Assembly: GCA_009693115.1 (NCBI GenBank)
Contig: SHXW01000014.1
Location: forward strand, 1-60,513
Source: Dehalococcoidia bacterium
GTDB lineage: Bacteria > Chloroflexota > Dehalococcoidia > Lucifugimonadales > Lucifugimonadaceae
Length of the DNA stretch: 60,513 nt
Direction of reading: 5' to 3'
Shown: one piece after another, positions 25,876-35,263 of the stretch
Position numbering within the stretch: position 1 is the stretch's first letter
Layout of the letters: every line of letters starts with the position of its first letter
The notes under the pieces: model-generated
The model's input: the letters and a program-made list of their open reading frames with translations, nothing else
What the model was told of the DNA's origin: nothing
Databases searched by the model: none
Translations under genes and position numbers: made by a program

Positions 25876-26361
25876 ATGACGTCGTACTCAGGACATCAAT
25901 CATCGGGCGGATCACGTGGCGGCAGCGGCCCTCGTAGCGGGGGCGCTGGCGGCGCTGGTGGCACTGGGCCGCGCAAGTTCTTCCGAGGGCGGAAGGCGTG
26001 CACCTTCTGCGTTGAGCACATCGACACGGTGGACTACAAGTCTGTCAATCGTCTGCGGCGTTTCATGTCAGACAGGGCGCGGATGGAGTCTGGGAAACGG
26101 ACGGGCACGTGCGCCCGCCACCAGCGAATGGTTCGCACCGCGATCAAGCGGGCTCGCATCATGGGTATGCTCCCCTTTTCGCCGGATCACTTGCGCGTGA
26201 CTGGCCCGGTGTCTACCGGTGGGCCGCGCGGAACTGGGCCTGCAGCTGCCGCAGCCGAACAGGCTGAGGTTGAAGCCATCGGTGCGGAAGTGGATTCCGG
26301 CTTTGCCGAAGAAGACGTTGCGCAGGATGAGGATGGCGGGGAAGAAGAACGTACCGCATAG
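25876..26361 (+). CDS. rpsR: 30S ribosomal protein S18, zinc-binding form with long tails
   Basis: Core S18 (KACTFCVEHIDTVDYKSVNRL to RTAIKRARIMGMLPF) sits at about residues 40-115, flanked by a Gly/Ser-rich N-terminal extension and an Ala-rich, acidic C-terminal extension, making it about twice the usual size. The cysteines CTFC and TGTCARH suggest the zinc-binding (C+) version. The start could be TTG 25864 or ATG 25876; AAGGGG abuts the TTG, so the ATG is preferred. A rho-independent terminator follows the gene. No rplI follows. Confidence 0.93.
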   Translation: MTSYSGHQSSGGSRGGSGPRSGGAGGAGGTGPRKFFRGRKACTFCVEHIDTVDYKSVNRLRRFMSDRARMESGKRTGTCARHQRMVRTAIKRARIMGMLPFSPDHLRVTGPVSTGGPRGTGPAAAAAEQAEVEAIGAEVDSGFAEEDVAQDEDGGEEERTA

Positions 26362-26394
26362 GCTGGCCGGGCAAATATGAGCGCTCATGTTTAG

Positions 26395-26427
26395 TCAGGC
26401 GGCGTTATGGATGCCGCCTGATTTGTT
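26395..26427 (+). terminator. Rho-independent terminator after rpsR
   Basis: TCAGGCGGC (26395-26403) and GCCGCCTGA (26413-26421) form a 9-bp stem with a 9-nt loop, followed by TTTGTTC. It closes the rpsF-ssb-rpsR operon. Confidence 0.7.
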
Positions 26428-26481
26428 CACACAGGCGTCAGCAACCACCTCTAACAGTTCGAACGGGCGCGGTAAATACAG

Positions 26482-27651
26482 ATGACGACTGATAGCGCAG
26501 GCCAGGGGGGCCCAGCAGCAGATCCGCCAGCCGGAGAGCGCTCGGTAGTGGTTCCACGCGCTCCTGCCAGGCGAGAGATGGTAAAGGCGAAAAAGGCGGA
26601 AGTCCGCAGATCTCGCCCTTACCTTGCTGGCGCGGGGGTGATTCTTCTTGGTGTGCTCGCCTACGTCGCGTATGGTTACTTCGAAAGGTTCGTCAACCCC
26701 CCACGGCAGATAGCTGTGCGCGTGGCAGATGCGGAATACACCCGCGGTGACGTGGTTGACTTCATCCGGTTTAATCAACGTCTGGCTGAAGATCGGGGGG
26801 TGGAGTTCCCAATTGGCAACTCCCTCTTTGATGCGTTGCAGGTCATTCAGGACAATGAACTTTCCGTAAGAGCCGCGCCCAGTCTTGGAGTTAGCCTTAG
26901 TCCTGAAGAGTTGGAAGCCCGCCTGGAGAACCTTGTCGGGTTCCCCGGTCTGACCCAGGCAGAGCGCGAAAACCCAAGGACAAAACAGAATCTGGCTGAG
27001 GCAAACCGGCAGCTCCTGAACAAGATCGGTCTGACGGAAGATGTGTACAGGGAGATTGTCCGTAAGGCCCTGTTCAAGGAAAAGGTGCGCGACGCCGTGA
27101 GCAAGGATGTCCCGCGCGTACTTCCACAGGTTCATGTGTATGAAATTGTGCTGATGGAACCGACCCAGCAGATCATCCAGCGGATCGAACGGGACCTGCG
27201 TTCGGGTGATTCCCCCGCTGATGTCGCCGTGCGCTACTCCCAGGACCCCAACGCGAAGCGCAACAACGGCGAAGCAGGATGGTTCCCGAAGGGGGTGGTG
27301 CCCCAGTTGGATCCGATATTTTGGGGGACGAAGAAGGACGGCTCTCGTGTGCTTCCGTTCGGGCTGCCTAGCGATCCCCAATACAACTCCGAGGCCAAGT
27401 CCTACAACATCTACGTCGTAACTGAGTACGCGGAGGCGCGCGAATTGAGCGAAGCGTCGTTTACGAAGCTTGCCGACGCGGCCCTTCAGGATTTCCTCTC
27501 CGAACGGCGGCGCGAACTGGGTGAGAGGAAGCAGTTGTACATGGCCTTGGACGATAAGATCTATGCATGGGTGAACAAGCAGGTCAAACTGGCCTCACTC
27601 GGAGCCACGCCCACTCCGGGGTCGGCTCTTTCGCAGTTCGGACTACAGTAA
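26482..27651 (+). CDS. Membrane-anchored peptidyl-prolyl isomerase (PpiC/SurA type)
   Basis: A 389-residue foldase. One transmembrane helix at about 48-68 (YLAGAGVILLGVLAYVAYGYF) follows a cytosolic N-terminal tail of about 45 residues. A SurA_N-like helical region lies at about 90-210, and a parvulin domain at about 215-320 with VYEIVL, VAVRYSQDPNAKRNNGEAGW and PFGLPSD segments. It probably assists folding of exported proteins at the outer face of the membrane, like PrsA, but by a helix anchor rather than a lipid. Stands alone between the ribosomal operon and hom. Confidence 0.88.
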   Translation: MTTDSAGQGGPAADPPAGERSVVVPRAPARREMVKAKKAEVRRSRPYLAGAGVILLGVLAYVAYGYFERFVNPPRQIAVRVADAEYTRGDVVDFIRFNQRLAEDRGVEFPIGNSLFDALQVIQDNELSVRAAPSLGVSLSPEELEARLENLVGFPGLTQAERENPRTKQNLAEANRQLLNKIGLTEDVYREIVRKALFKEKVRDAVSKDVPRVLPQVHVYEIVLMEPTQQIIQRIERDLRSGDSPADVAVRYSQDPNAKRNNGEAGWFPKGVVPQLDPIFWGTKKDGSRVLPFGLPSDPQYNSEAKSYNIYVVTEYAEARELSEASFTKLADAALQDFLSERRRELGERKQLYMALDDKIYAWVNKQVKLASLGATPTPGSALSQFGLQ

Positions 27652-27664
27652 GGCCGGGTAAGCG

Positions 27665-29002
27665 ATGAGCGCGGCAATAGGGAAGGCCGGGCCGGGGGTG
27701 CATGGGGCGGCCGGTGTTGGCGTGCTGGGTCTGGGCGTCGTCGGGTCTGCCGTCGCCAGAGCAATTCTTGAACGAGAACATACAGGGCATACCCAGCCTT
27801 CGTTGAAGCTGCTGGGTGCGGTGGTGCGCGACATCAGGAAGCCTCGGTTGGTCAGGTTGCCAGAGGGCCTCTTGTCCACAGACGCAGCCACAATCTTGGA
27901 CAACCCTGACGTGAGCATCGTCGTCGAAGTCATGGGCGGCGAGATGCCTGCTTTCGACTACATCTCTCGCGCCTTGCGCGCAGGCAAGCACGTTGTCACG
28001 GCGAACAAAGAGGTTCTCTGCAAGCGTGGTGCAGAGCTGGAGGAGATCGCGGCGGAGCACGGTGTGCGACTGTTGTACGAGGCGAGTGTTGGTGGGGGCA
28101 TACCCATAATCGGCCCACTCACGACGGATCTTTCCGCGAATCGCATCCTGGGCCTCCGGGCGATCATCAACGGCACGACAAACTACATCTTGACGAAGAT
28201 GGCGGCTGGCGGCGCGGGGTTCGACGTTGCGCTCAAGGAGGCGCAGGGCCTGGGATATGCCGAGGCGGACCCCACAAACGACGTTGATGGGTTTGATGCA
28301 GCATTCAAGATCACTGTGTTGTCCCGGCTCGCGTACAGGACGCATGTGCCCCTCGAAGCCGTTTACAGGGAAGGCATCCGCAACATGGATGCAAAGGACT
28401 TCAGGTATGCAAAAGACCTGGGGTTCGCGATAAAGCTAATAGCCGCTGCCCAACGGGAGGAGGACGGCCTGCTGGTGCGCGTCCACCCTGCCTTCGTGCC
28501 TGTCGGAGTGCCCATGGCTAACGTCAACGGTGTACTGAACGCCGTTGAGATAGAGGGCGACATGGTTGGCCCTCTCTGGTTCCAGGGGCGCGGGGCAGGG
28601 CCATCTCCGACCGCAAGCGCGGTGATGGGTGACGTGTTGCGCATCGCCAGAGAAATTGAATCCGGCAGCGGTGTCTCGACGGTACGTCAGCCTGTCGAGG
28701 GCCTGCGCCTTCTGCAAATGGGCGAGCACCAGTGCCGCTACTACTTGCGCCTGACCGTCCATGACCGCGCGGGGGTGTTGGCGAAGATCGCCGGTGCGCT
28801 CGGAGAGATGAATATCAGTATCCGGTCCGTCCTCCAGATGGACACGGACGAAAAGCACAGAGTCGCGGGGCTCGTGATAATGACTCATCCGGCGCGGGAA
28901 GCTAACATGCAGAAGGCTGTGGCCCGTATACGCGATTTGGACGTGGTGGCATCCCTCGACAATCTAATCAGGGTCGAAAGCTACCCGGATATCGCGTACT
29001 GA
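27665..29002 (+). CDS. hom: Homoserine dehydrogenase
   Basis: Reduces aspartate semialdehyde to homoserine, the branch to threonine and methionine. The 445-residue protein has the Rossmann motif GVLGLGVVGSAVARAI, ANKEVLCKRG (catalytic/substrate region), YEASVGGGIPII and INGTTNYILTKM. A C-terminal ACT domain (about 360-430, LRLTVHDRAGVLAKIAGALG) is expected to mediate feedback by threonine. It begins 13 nt after the PpiC gene and is followed by thrC. Confidence 0.96.
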   Translation: MSAAIGKAGPGVHGAAGVGVLGLGVVGSAVARAILEREHTGHTQPSLKLLGAVVRDIRKPRLVRLPEGLLSTDAATILDNPDVSIVVEVMGGEMPAFDYISRALRAGKHVVTANKEVLCKRGAELEEIAAEHGVRLLYEASVGGGIPIIGPLTTDLSANRILGLRAIINGTTNYILTKMAAGGAGFDVALKEAQGLGYAEADPTNDVDGFDAAFKITVLSRLAYRTHVPLEAVYREGIRNMDAKDFRYAKDLGFAIKLIAAAQREEDGLLVRVHPAFVPVGVPMANVNGVLNAVEIEGDMVGPLWFQGRGAGPSPTASAVMGDVLRIAREIESGSGVSTVRQPVEGLRLLQMGEHQCRYYLRLTVHDRAGVLAKIAGALGEMNISIRSVLQMDTDEKHRVAGLVIMTHPAREANMQKAVARIRDLDVVASLDNLIRVESYPDIAY

Positions 29003-29078
29003 ACGCCATGCCCGGCTTCCGGGGATATGGCCAGGGTGAAGGCGTTGACGTGGGCCATGGTCGGCAACATGGGATCGC

Positions 29079-30233
29079 ATGGCGTCTCTCTCACCATCCG
29101 GGGAAGGCTACGGCGGATCCCTGCGTTATCTCACTCCTCTAATTCGTGAACGTGGTCACACTTTGCCCAGACCCAGCGGAGTCATAGAACACTATCGGGA
29201 CTTCCTCCCGGTCAGTGAGAACACGCCAATTGTCACTCTCGGAGAAGGCGACACGCCGCTGGTCAAGTCCCGGCAGATCGGTCCCGCTCTAGGGTGTAAG
29301 GCCCTGTATTTCAAACTGGAGGGCTGCAACCCGACCGGCTCCTTCAAGGACCGTGGCATGTGCATGGCGGTCGCCAAGGCGATCGAAGCCGGGCGGGAAC
29401 GCATCATCTGCGCCTCTACGGGGAACACCTCGGCATCCGCCGCTGCGTATGGCGCGAAGTACGGCCTGCAGACGTTTGTACTCGTTCCTGCGGGGGAAAT
29501 AGCCCTGGGCAAGATCGCGCAGGCCATGGCTTATGGTGCGCGCATCCTGGCGGTCAATGGATCGTTCGACGATGCGTTGACGACGGTACGCGGGCTTGTG
29601 GAAATCCTGGACATCGAGCTGGTGAACTCTGTTAACCCGTTCCGGATACAGGGACAGAAGACGGGCGCATTCGAGATCGTTGACGAGCTGGGCGATGCCC
29701 CGGACATCCTGAGCATACCCGTCGGCAACGCCGGGAACATTACGGCGTACTGGATGGGCTTCAAGGAATACAAAGCGGCTGGCAGATCAAAGAAGCTGCC
29801 CCACATGATGGGCTTTCAGGCTGCAGGGGCCTCACCCATAGTGCAGGACCGGATCATCGAGCGCCCGGAGACGGTCGCCACGGCCATTCGCATCGGTAAT
29901 CCTGCCAGCTGGAAACGGGCTGTGGCGGCGCGGGATGAGTCCGGCGGGCGGATAGAGGCTGTGACCGATGAACAGATAATCGCCGCTTACTTGAAACTGG
30001 CGCGGGAAGAGGGGCTATTCTTCGAGCCGGCGTCTGCGGCATCAGTCGCCGGGCTGATGCGCCTGCCCGAACTGGGAGTGGACCTGACCGGAAAGACGAT
30101 CGTGTGCATTTTGACCGGTACAGGCCTTAAAGATCCCGGCACGGCGGAAAAGCGGGCCTTCGTAAAGATGGAACTTGTCGAGCCGGACATGGAGTCCGTA
30201 ATGGCGCTGATCGGAGCGCCCCGGCGGAAATAG
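29079..30233 (+). CDS. thrC: Threonine synthase
   Basis: PLP enzyme converting O-phosphohomoserine to threonine. Residues from about 34 on match the family (GVIEHYRDFLPV, TLGEGDTPLV), with the Schiff-base lysine Lys90 in CNPTGSFKDRG and the glycine loop SIPVGNAGNITAYW. The first about 28 residues, including LSPSGEGYGG, look like translated palindromic-repeat sequence rather than protein, so a TTG at 29163 may be the true start although it lacks a clear Shine-Dalgarno. Threonine is not needed for isoleucine if cimA is used. Confidence 0.94.
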   Translation: MASLSPSGEGYGGSLRYLTPLIRERGHTLPRPSGVIEHYRDFLPVSENTPIVTLGEGDTPLVKSRQIGPALGCKALYFKLEGCNPTGSFKDRGMCMAVAKAIEAGRERIICASTGNTSASAAAYGAKYGLQTFVLVPAGEIALGKIAQAMAYGARILAVNGSFDDALTTVRGLVEILDIELVNSVNPFRIQGQKTGAFEIVDELGDAPDILSIPVGNAGNITAYWMGFKEYKAAGRSKKLPHMMGFQAAGASPIVQDRIIERPETVATAIRIGNPASWKRAVAARDESGGRIEAVTDEQIIAAYLKLAREEGLFFEPASAASVAGLMRLPELGVDLTGKTIVCILTGTGLKDPGTAEKRAFVKMELVEPDMESVMALIGAPRRK

Positions 30234-30348
30234 CCGCGGCATACTGCCCCGGCAGGCTATAACCTGCATGGTTGCATCAGCAACATGTTCCGGGCGGAGA
30301 GGTGCGGTGTGAACGTGAAACTCACGGGCCCCCGGGGTATTCCACCTG

Positions 30349-31377
30349 ATGCTGCCTATTCCGATTGCAAGCCCCGAGGTGTCGCCTTTGCCAGGTACCG
30401 TCTGCGTCCGGGAAGAGACATTTGAAAATCTCTGGCCGGAATGGACCAGTCTCATTGCCAGCCGCAGCGGTTTCACCGTGTTCGATACGCCGCTGTGGCA
30501 GCGCACCTGGTGGGACGAGTTCGGCCAGGGGTCGGCGCTGCGACTGATCAGTGTCTGCGACGTTGGCGCTAGGACGCTGCTGATCGCCCCGATGGTCATG
30601 TGCGAGGGCAAGGTTTCATTTCTTGGTGGCACAGACCTCGTTGACTACCACGATTTCCTTGCGACGGACGGACAGGCCGCGGGACATATCGAGGCAATCG
30701 TCAAAGCCTTGACGGACGACCCCGACTGCCGCGTCATTGAGCTGCTCTCGGTCCGCGGCGGGTCGCCCTGTCTTGACGCCTTCCCTGACTGCGCTAGTGC
30801 CATGGGCTGGCAGGTGGAGACGGCACAGGAGGACGTGGCGCCGCGCATGAACCTGCCCGCGACGTGGGATGCCTATGTCGAAGCCCTGCCCAAGCACGAT
30901 AGGCACGAACTCCGCCGGAAGATGCGCCGCATAGAGGAGGCGGGTGATGTACGTGAATACGAACTGCATGGGCCGGAGGAAATAGCTGCCGGGTTCGATG
31001 ACTTCATGGGCCTGCATCGGAAGAGCACGCCTGAGAAGGCTGTGTTCATGACGCCGGAGCGTGAGCGGTTCTTCAGGCGGGTGGCTGGGCAGCTTGCTCA
31101 TGAGGGTATTACGCGATTGCGGTTCCTGGAATTCAACGGCAAGCGCGTCGCCACGTCGCTCTCATGGGTCGTGGGAGGCACCCGCTATCTGTACAACAGC
31201 GGCTACGATCAAGAGCACCGGGATCTGTCCGTTGGTCTGATGAACCACGCCTACAGTATCCGCGCATCTATCGACGAAGGGCTGAAAGTGTACGACTTCA
31301 TGCGCGGGAACGAGGCGTACAAGTATCACCTTGGCGGGCATGACTGGCCCGTCTTCAAGATGATTGCCCGGAGATAA
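30349..31377 (+). CDS. GNAT/FemAB-like acyltransferase (CelD/BcsL-type)
   Basis: A 342-residue protein resembling the 'GNAT N-acetyltransferase, CelD/BcsL' family: an N-terminal part with FDTPLWQRTWWDEFG and a C-terminal acyltransferase domain (LRFLEFNGKRVATSLSWVVGGTRYLYNSGYDQEHRDLSVG, then a helix and KVYDFMRGNEAYKYHLG). Such proteins are encoded with glycosyltransferases and are thought to acylate surface polysaccharide. Here a GT4 glycosyltransferase follows 43 nt downstream, fitting that idea. The substrate is unknown. No membrane segment. Confidence 0.75.
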   Translation: MLPIPIASPEVSPLPGTVCVREETFENLWPEWTSLIASRSGFTVFDTPLWQRTWWDEFGQGSALRLISVCDVGARTLLIAPMVMCEGKVSFLGGTDLVDYHDFLATDGQAAGHIEAIVKALTDDPDCRVIELLSVRGGSPCLDAFPDCASAMGWQVETAQEDVAPRMNLPATWDAYVEALPKHDRHELRRKMRRIEEAGDVREYELHGPEEIAAGFDDFMGLHRKSTPEKAVFMTPERERFFRRVAGQLAHEGITRLRFLEFNGKRVATSLSWVVGGTRYLYNSGYDQEHRDLSVGLMNHAYSIRASIDEGLKVYDFMRGNEAYKYHLGGHDWPVFKMIARR

Positions 31378-31380
31378 CCA

Positions 31381-31401
31381 CCCTGTCCCAACGGGAGAGG
31401 G
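31381..31401. repeat. Palindromic intergenic repeat (CCCTCTC family)
   Basis: CCCTGTCCC with GGGAGAGGG after a short loop; an imperfect copy in the 43-nt gap between the acyltransferase and GT4 genes. Confidence 0.5.
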
Positions 31402-31420
31402 TGCAGACAGGGCTTAAATA

Positions 31421-32683
31421 ATGCAACGTCTTGCGATCATAAGCGTCCACGGTTGCCCGTATGTACAGGCGGGAGAGAAGGACGCGGGCGGCATGAACAT
31501 ATACGTCCTTGAGACTGCGAAGCGCCTTGCCGCACGCGGCCTCCAGGTTGATGTGTTCACCCGGCGGCACGATCCGAAAGACGAACAGGTGACTCAACTT
31601 GCGCCCGGTGCTCGCGTCGTCCACCTTGACGCCGGCCCGGCCTCGCCGGCAAAGGAGGGCGTGTACGACCTCCTGCCTGAGTTCTGCCAGAGGCTGTCGG
31701 CCTTCACGAGCGAAGAGGGCATCCGGTACGACGCCGTTTCCAGCCATTACTGGCTTTCGGGCCTCGTCGGACTGCACCTGCAGCGCGTTTGGGGGGTGCC
31801 GCACGTCACAAGTTTCCACACCATGGCTGAGATAAAGCGTCGCGCCCGTCCGGGGGAGAAAGACGTTCCGCAACGGGCCGACCGGGAACGCGAGGTGGCG
31901 ACGGTTTCAGACATGGTTGTTGCCTGGACAACCCATGAAAAGGAAGCCATCGTCAATTACTACGGCGCGGCAGCGGACAACGTGGCCATCATCCCGCCGG
32001 GCGTGGACACTAACCGCTTCCGGCCCATGGATCAGGCCGAGTGCCGCAGGAAATTGGGCATCGGCGACGAGCGCGTCCTGCTCTACGTGGGTCGGCTCGA
32101 GCGACTTAAAGGCGTGGACATCCTGCTAAAGGCAATGCAGCAGCTTGAGCACCCCTCGGGCTTGAAGTTGCTCATCTTGGGCGGCAACATGGGTAGCCCT
32201 GAGATGACGCGGCTCAAGGGTATAGCCAGAGACCTGGACATAGAAAAGAAGGTGCAGTTCCTGGGGTCCGTGCCGCATACTGATCTGCCGGTCTATTACA
32301 ACGCAGCTGATGTATGCGTGCTGCCCTCGTATTACGAAAGCTTCGGGCTGGCCGCGCTTGAGGCTGCAGCTTGCGGTAAGCCGGTCGTCGCATCGCGGGT
32401 TGGCGGCCTGCCTTCTGTGGTGCTCGATGGGCGCACGGGGTATCTGATCGCCTGGCGATGCCCGGGCCCGTTTGTAGAACGGCTCGACCTGCTCTTAACG
32501 AATGACCGTATGCGCCGCGGCATGGGAGCGGCGGCGCGGGAGCACGCACAGACGCTGACGTGGGACGCGACGGCGGACAGGCTGCTCGATGCCTTCAACA
32601 GTGCCGTGGCGAGGGCGGTCGCGTCCGGTATGTACCGGCACCCCGTCGCTCCTGAAGAACCGTGCCTGACCTCTATCGGGTAA
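31421..32683 (+). CDS. GT4 glycosyltransferase (MshA/sucrose-phosphate-synthase-like)
   Basis: A 420-residue retaining GT-B glycosyltransferase. The N-terminal acceptor domain has DAGGMNIYVLETAKRLAARG, a motif shared by MshA (which makes GlcNAc-inositol phosphate in mycothiol synthesis) and sucrose-phosphate synthases. The C-terminal donor domain shows LLYVGRLERLKGVDIL and the E-x7-E motif in YYESFGLAALEA. It is probably co-transcribed with the upstream acyltransferase, which favours a surface glycan role. A role in mycothiol-like thiol synthesis is only a possibility, since no mshB/C/D is seen. Confidence 0.85.
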   Translation: MQRLAIISVHGCPYVQAGEKDAGGMNIYVLETAKRLAARGLQVDVFTRRHDPKDEQVTQLAPGARVVHLDAGPASPAKEGVYDLLPEFCQRLSAFTSEEGIRYDAVSSHYWLSGLVGLHLQRVWGVPHVTSFHTMAEIKRRARPGEKDVPQRADREREVATVSDMVVAWTTHEKEAIVNYYGAAADNVAIIPPGVDTNRFRPMDQAECRRKLGIGDERVLLYVGRLERLKGVDILLKAMQQLEHPSGLKLLILGGNMGSPEMTRLKGIARDLDIEKKVQFLGSVPHTDLPVYYNAADVCVLPSYYESFGLAALEAAACGKPVVASRVGGLPSVVLDGRTGYLIAWRCPGPFVERLDLLLTNDRMRRGMGAAAREHAQTLTWDATADRLLDAFNSAVARAVASGMYRHPVAPEEPCLTSIG

Positions 32684-33031
32684 GGCCGGGCAGCCTGGGA
32701 CTGTCTAAGGGTGCCCCTCCCAGCCCAGCCATAGGTTTGTACGTGCGAAACGTGTCACCTGGTTCGGGCCGTCAACCTTCGCTCGCTGAGAGAACCTTCC
32801 TCTAGACAATCTCTGTTCTTCCGGAGAGGGTGGGCGTTGAGCGTTGAACCCTTAACCAGTTTCGCTGGATATGCGGGCCCGAACTATGCGAGGGACTGAG
32901 CGGAGTGAGGCGGCAAATCACCATCGATCTGGGATGCTGGCAATCAGGCACGATGCGGCACGAGTGTCAGGTCCCTTGGCTGCGTCCTGCAAGAGGGCGT
33001 GCTGCGCGGGTGTATCACGCATCTACGCTGA
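32684..33031 (+). other. Intergenic region before the T-box promoter
   Basis: About 350 nt between the GT4 gene and the promoter of the branched-chain leader. I see no gene, RNA or terminator with a T-tract. A 79-codon frame (32905-33144) runs into the T-box leader and is unlikely to be real. Confidence 0.4.
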
Positions 33032-33061
33032 TTGACCGAATTCGTAGCGGGCTGTTATCCT
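33032..33061 (+). promoter_or_regulatory. Putative promoter of the ilv-leu operon
   Basis: TTGACC (33032-33037) and TATCCT (33056-33061) are separated by 18 nt, a sigma-70-like arrangement, and would start the transcript near 33068, just before the T-box leader. Confidence 0.45.
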
Positions 33062-33067
33062 CACGTA

Positions 33068-33463
33068 CTATCAAACGCGTCGAACGGGATCAGTACCGTA
33101 CGTCTTTGTGTGAAGGACGGAAACCCGTGTTCTGGGCGGCATAGCTGCCTGAAGCACAGGCTAGGGAATGCTTGAGAGAGCCGGTGGTTGGTGCGAACCG
33201 GCAGCAAACCCGACGGGAACTCACCTGGGAGCGGCCATCCTGAGCGGCCTGAGCAACAAACCCACCCCTGAACAACTGAGGGGTTGAAGGGTGGAGCGAG
33301 GGGCTGTTAGGGATGTGACGGAAGGCCACGTTAAGGCTTTAGAGTGGTCTTCGCCCGCCGGCCTTGCGAGAACCTCAGGGCCGATGAGCAAGACAATGAA
33401 GGTGGTACCGCGGTAAGCCGAAAGGCCCCGTCCTTCTCATAGGACGGGGCCTTTTCTTTTTTG
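33068..33463 (+). promoter_or_regulatory. T-box leader, leucine specifier (CUC)
   Basis: A tRNA-sensing leader that allows readthrough into the ilv-leu operon when uncharged tRNA-Leu accumulates. Stem I is recognisable by GAGAGAGCCGG at 33173-33183 and its distal stem-loop, with the paired segments CCCGU (33124-33128) and ACGGG (33213-33217). Right after this lies GAA-CUC-A, placing a Leu CUC codon (33220-33222) in the specifier position. The T-box sequence AAGGTGGTACCGCGG is at 33399-33413, and UGGU (33403-33406) would pair with the tRNA ACCA end. An intrinsic terminator follows. Specificity for leucine fits the downstream leuACDB genes. Confidence 0.92.
33424..33462 (+). terminator. T-box intrinsic terminator
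   Basis: An 11-bp perfect stem (33424-33434 with 33441-33451), loop TCTCAT, followed by TTTTCTTTTTT. It is the terminator alternative to the T-box antiterminator. Confidence 0.93.
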
Positions 33464-33571
33464 CCCGAACCGCCAACCTGCGGCGATGCGACAGTATCCG
33501 GGCGCTCCGGGACGCAATGCGCGCTTAGGCGTATGGGCGACCCGGGCGCACGACAGGACGAGGTGACACAG

Positions 33572-35263
33572 ATGGCGCCAAGACAGCTCACTGGCGGACA
33601 GATAGTGTGCGAAAGCCTCATTGCCGAGGGGGTGGATGTCATATTCGGTATCCCCGGCGGAGCGATCCTGCCTCTCTACGGGTCACTGTCGCAGTACCCG
33701 AAGCTGCGCCACATCCTGGTTCGGCACGAGCAGGGCGCAGGGCATGCTGCAGATGGTTATGCGCGTGCCACGGGCAAGGTGGGGGTGGCATTCGCGACGT
33801 CCGGCCCTGGCGCGACCAACCTGATCACCGGCCTCGCAACGGCGATGATGGACTCGGTGCCGATCGTCGCGATCACAGGCCAGGTGGGCCGGGGAGCCAT
33901 TGGCACGGACGCGTTCCAAGAGACTGACATCACGGGCGCGACGCTGCCTGTGACCAAGCATAACTACCTGGTCATGCGTGCCTCTGACATAGCGCGCGTT
34001 ATCAAGGAAGCTTTCCACATCGCCCGTACAGGCCGGCCGGGTCCGGTGCTGATAGACATCCCCAGGGACGTCTTCCAGGAAAAGGCGATGTTTGATGACT
34101 ATGCTGCCGTGCAGACGGACATCCCCGGCTACAGGTTCCCTTCCAACGCTCCCGTCGCACAGGTAGAGGCGGCGGCGAAGTTGATCAACGAGTCGAAGAA
34201 GCCTGTCATCCTCGCCGGGCACGGGGTCGTGATCTCGCGCGCATTCAAAGAACTACGCGAACTGGCAGAGAAGGCGCAGATACCAGTCGTCACCACGCTG
34301 CTGGGCATTTCAGGCTTCCCGGAGGACCACGTGCTTAGCGTGGGGTTCCCCGGTATGCACGGGATGGCGTACGCCAGCCTGGCGCTGGACCAGGCGGATT
34401 TGATCATAGCCATAGGTTCGCGCTTCGACGACCGCATCGTAGGCGACGCGAAGCGGTTTGCCCGATCGTCGAAGAAGATCCACATAGACATAGACCGCGC
34501 CGAAATCAATAAGACGGTGCAGGTGGACGCGCCCGTCATTGGCGACGTGAAGCATGTCCTGGACCAGTTGAACCCCCTCGTCCACAAGACAACCCACACC
34601 GATTGGGTGAGGCACGTGGAGCACTTGAAAGCGGAGCACCCCTCGCTCAAGATACGCGAGACGGATCAGTTGCTGGGCCAGCACGTGATTCAAGGCCTGT
34701 CGAGAGTGACCCGGGGCAACGCCATCATCGTGACGGGCGTGGGCCAGCACCAGATGTGGGCGGCGCAGCACTACCAGTTCACGCAGCCCAACTCATGGCT
34801 ATCGTCGGGCGGGCTAGGCACGATGGGTTATGAGGTTCCTGCGGCGATGGGCGCGCAGGCCGGGTGCCCTGGGAAGCTCGTCTGGTCCGTCTGCGGCGAC
34901 GGCGGTTTCCAGATGACGCTCTCGGAGCTTGCGACCGTGTTTGAAAACCGCCTCCCGGTGAAGTACGCCATCCTGAACAACAACCATCTCGGAATGATCA
35001 CGCAGTGGCAGGACTTGTTCTACCGGGGCGACCACCAGGCCGAGACCTACACCGGCAACCCTGACTTCGTGAAACTGGCCGAGGCGTACCGGATCAAGGG
35101 GATGCGCGTGACGAGGCAGGAAGATGTGATACCGGCCATCGAGGAGGCGAACCGCCACCCCGGCCCGGTGATCGTTGATTTCGTCATCGCGAAGGTTGAC
35201 CACGTTTACCCGATGATCCCGTCGGGGCAAAGTGTTGCCGAACTGATGGAGGAGAAACTGTGA
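33572..35263 (+). CDS. ilvB: Acetolactate synthase large subunit
   Basis: TPP- and FAD-dependent enzyme condensing two pyruvates, or pyruvate and 2-ketobutyrate, in valine/leucine/isoleucine synthesis. The 563-residue protein has GIPGGAILPLYG, the catalytic glutamate region RHEQGAGHAADGYAR, and the TPP/Mg motif GDGGFQMTLSEL running to LNNNHLGMITQWQ. The start is ATG 33572 with GAGGTG 6 nt before it; the open frame upstream runs into the T-box terminator and is not coding. First gene of the operon; its stop overlaps the ilvN start. Confidence 0.97.
   Translation: MAPRQLTGGQIVCESLIAEGVDVIFGIPGGAILPLYGSLSQYPKLRHILVRHEQGAGHAADGYARATGKVGVAFATSGPGATNLITGLATAMMDSVPIVAITGQVGRGAIGTDAFQETDITGATLPVTKHNYLVMRASDIARVIKEAFHIARTGRPGPVLIDIPRDVFQEKAMFDDYAAVQTDIPGYRFPSNAPVAQVEAAAKLINESKKPVILAGHGVVISRAFKELRELAEKAQIPVVTTLLGISGFPEDHVLSVGFPGMHGMAYASLALDQADLIIAIGSRFDDRIVGDAKRFARSSKKIHIDIDRAEINKTVQVDAPVIGDVKHVLDQLNPLVHKTTHTDWVRHVEHLKAEHPSLKIRETDQLLGQHVIQGLSRVTRGNAIIVTGVGQHQMWAAQHYQFTQPNSWLSSGGLGTMGYEVPAAMGAQAGCPGKLVWSVCGDGGFQMTLSELATVFENRLPVKYAILNNNHLGMITQWQDLFYRGDHQAETYTGNPDFVKLAEAYRIKGMRVTRQEDVIPAIEEANRHPGPVIVDFVIAKVDHVYPMIPSGQSVAELMEEKL

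Noticed and set aside
26395-27381. Long minus-strand frame opposite the PpiC gene
   Set aside because: The plus-strand gene has clear signal, membrane and parvulin motifs; the minus frame is a composition artefact and runs over the rpsR terminator.
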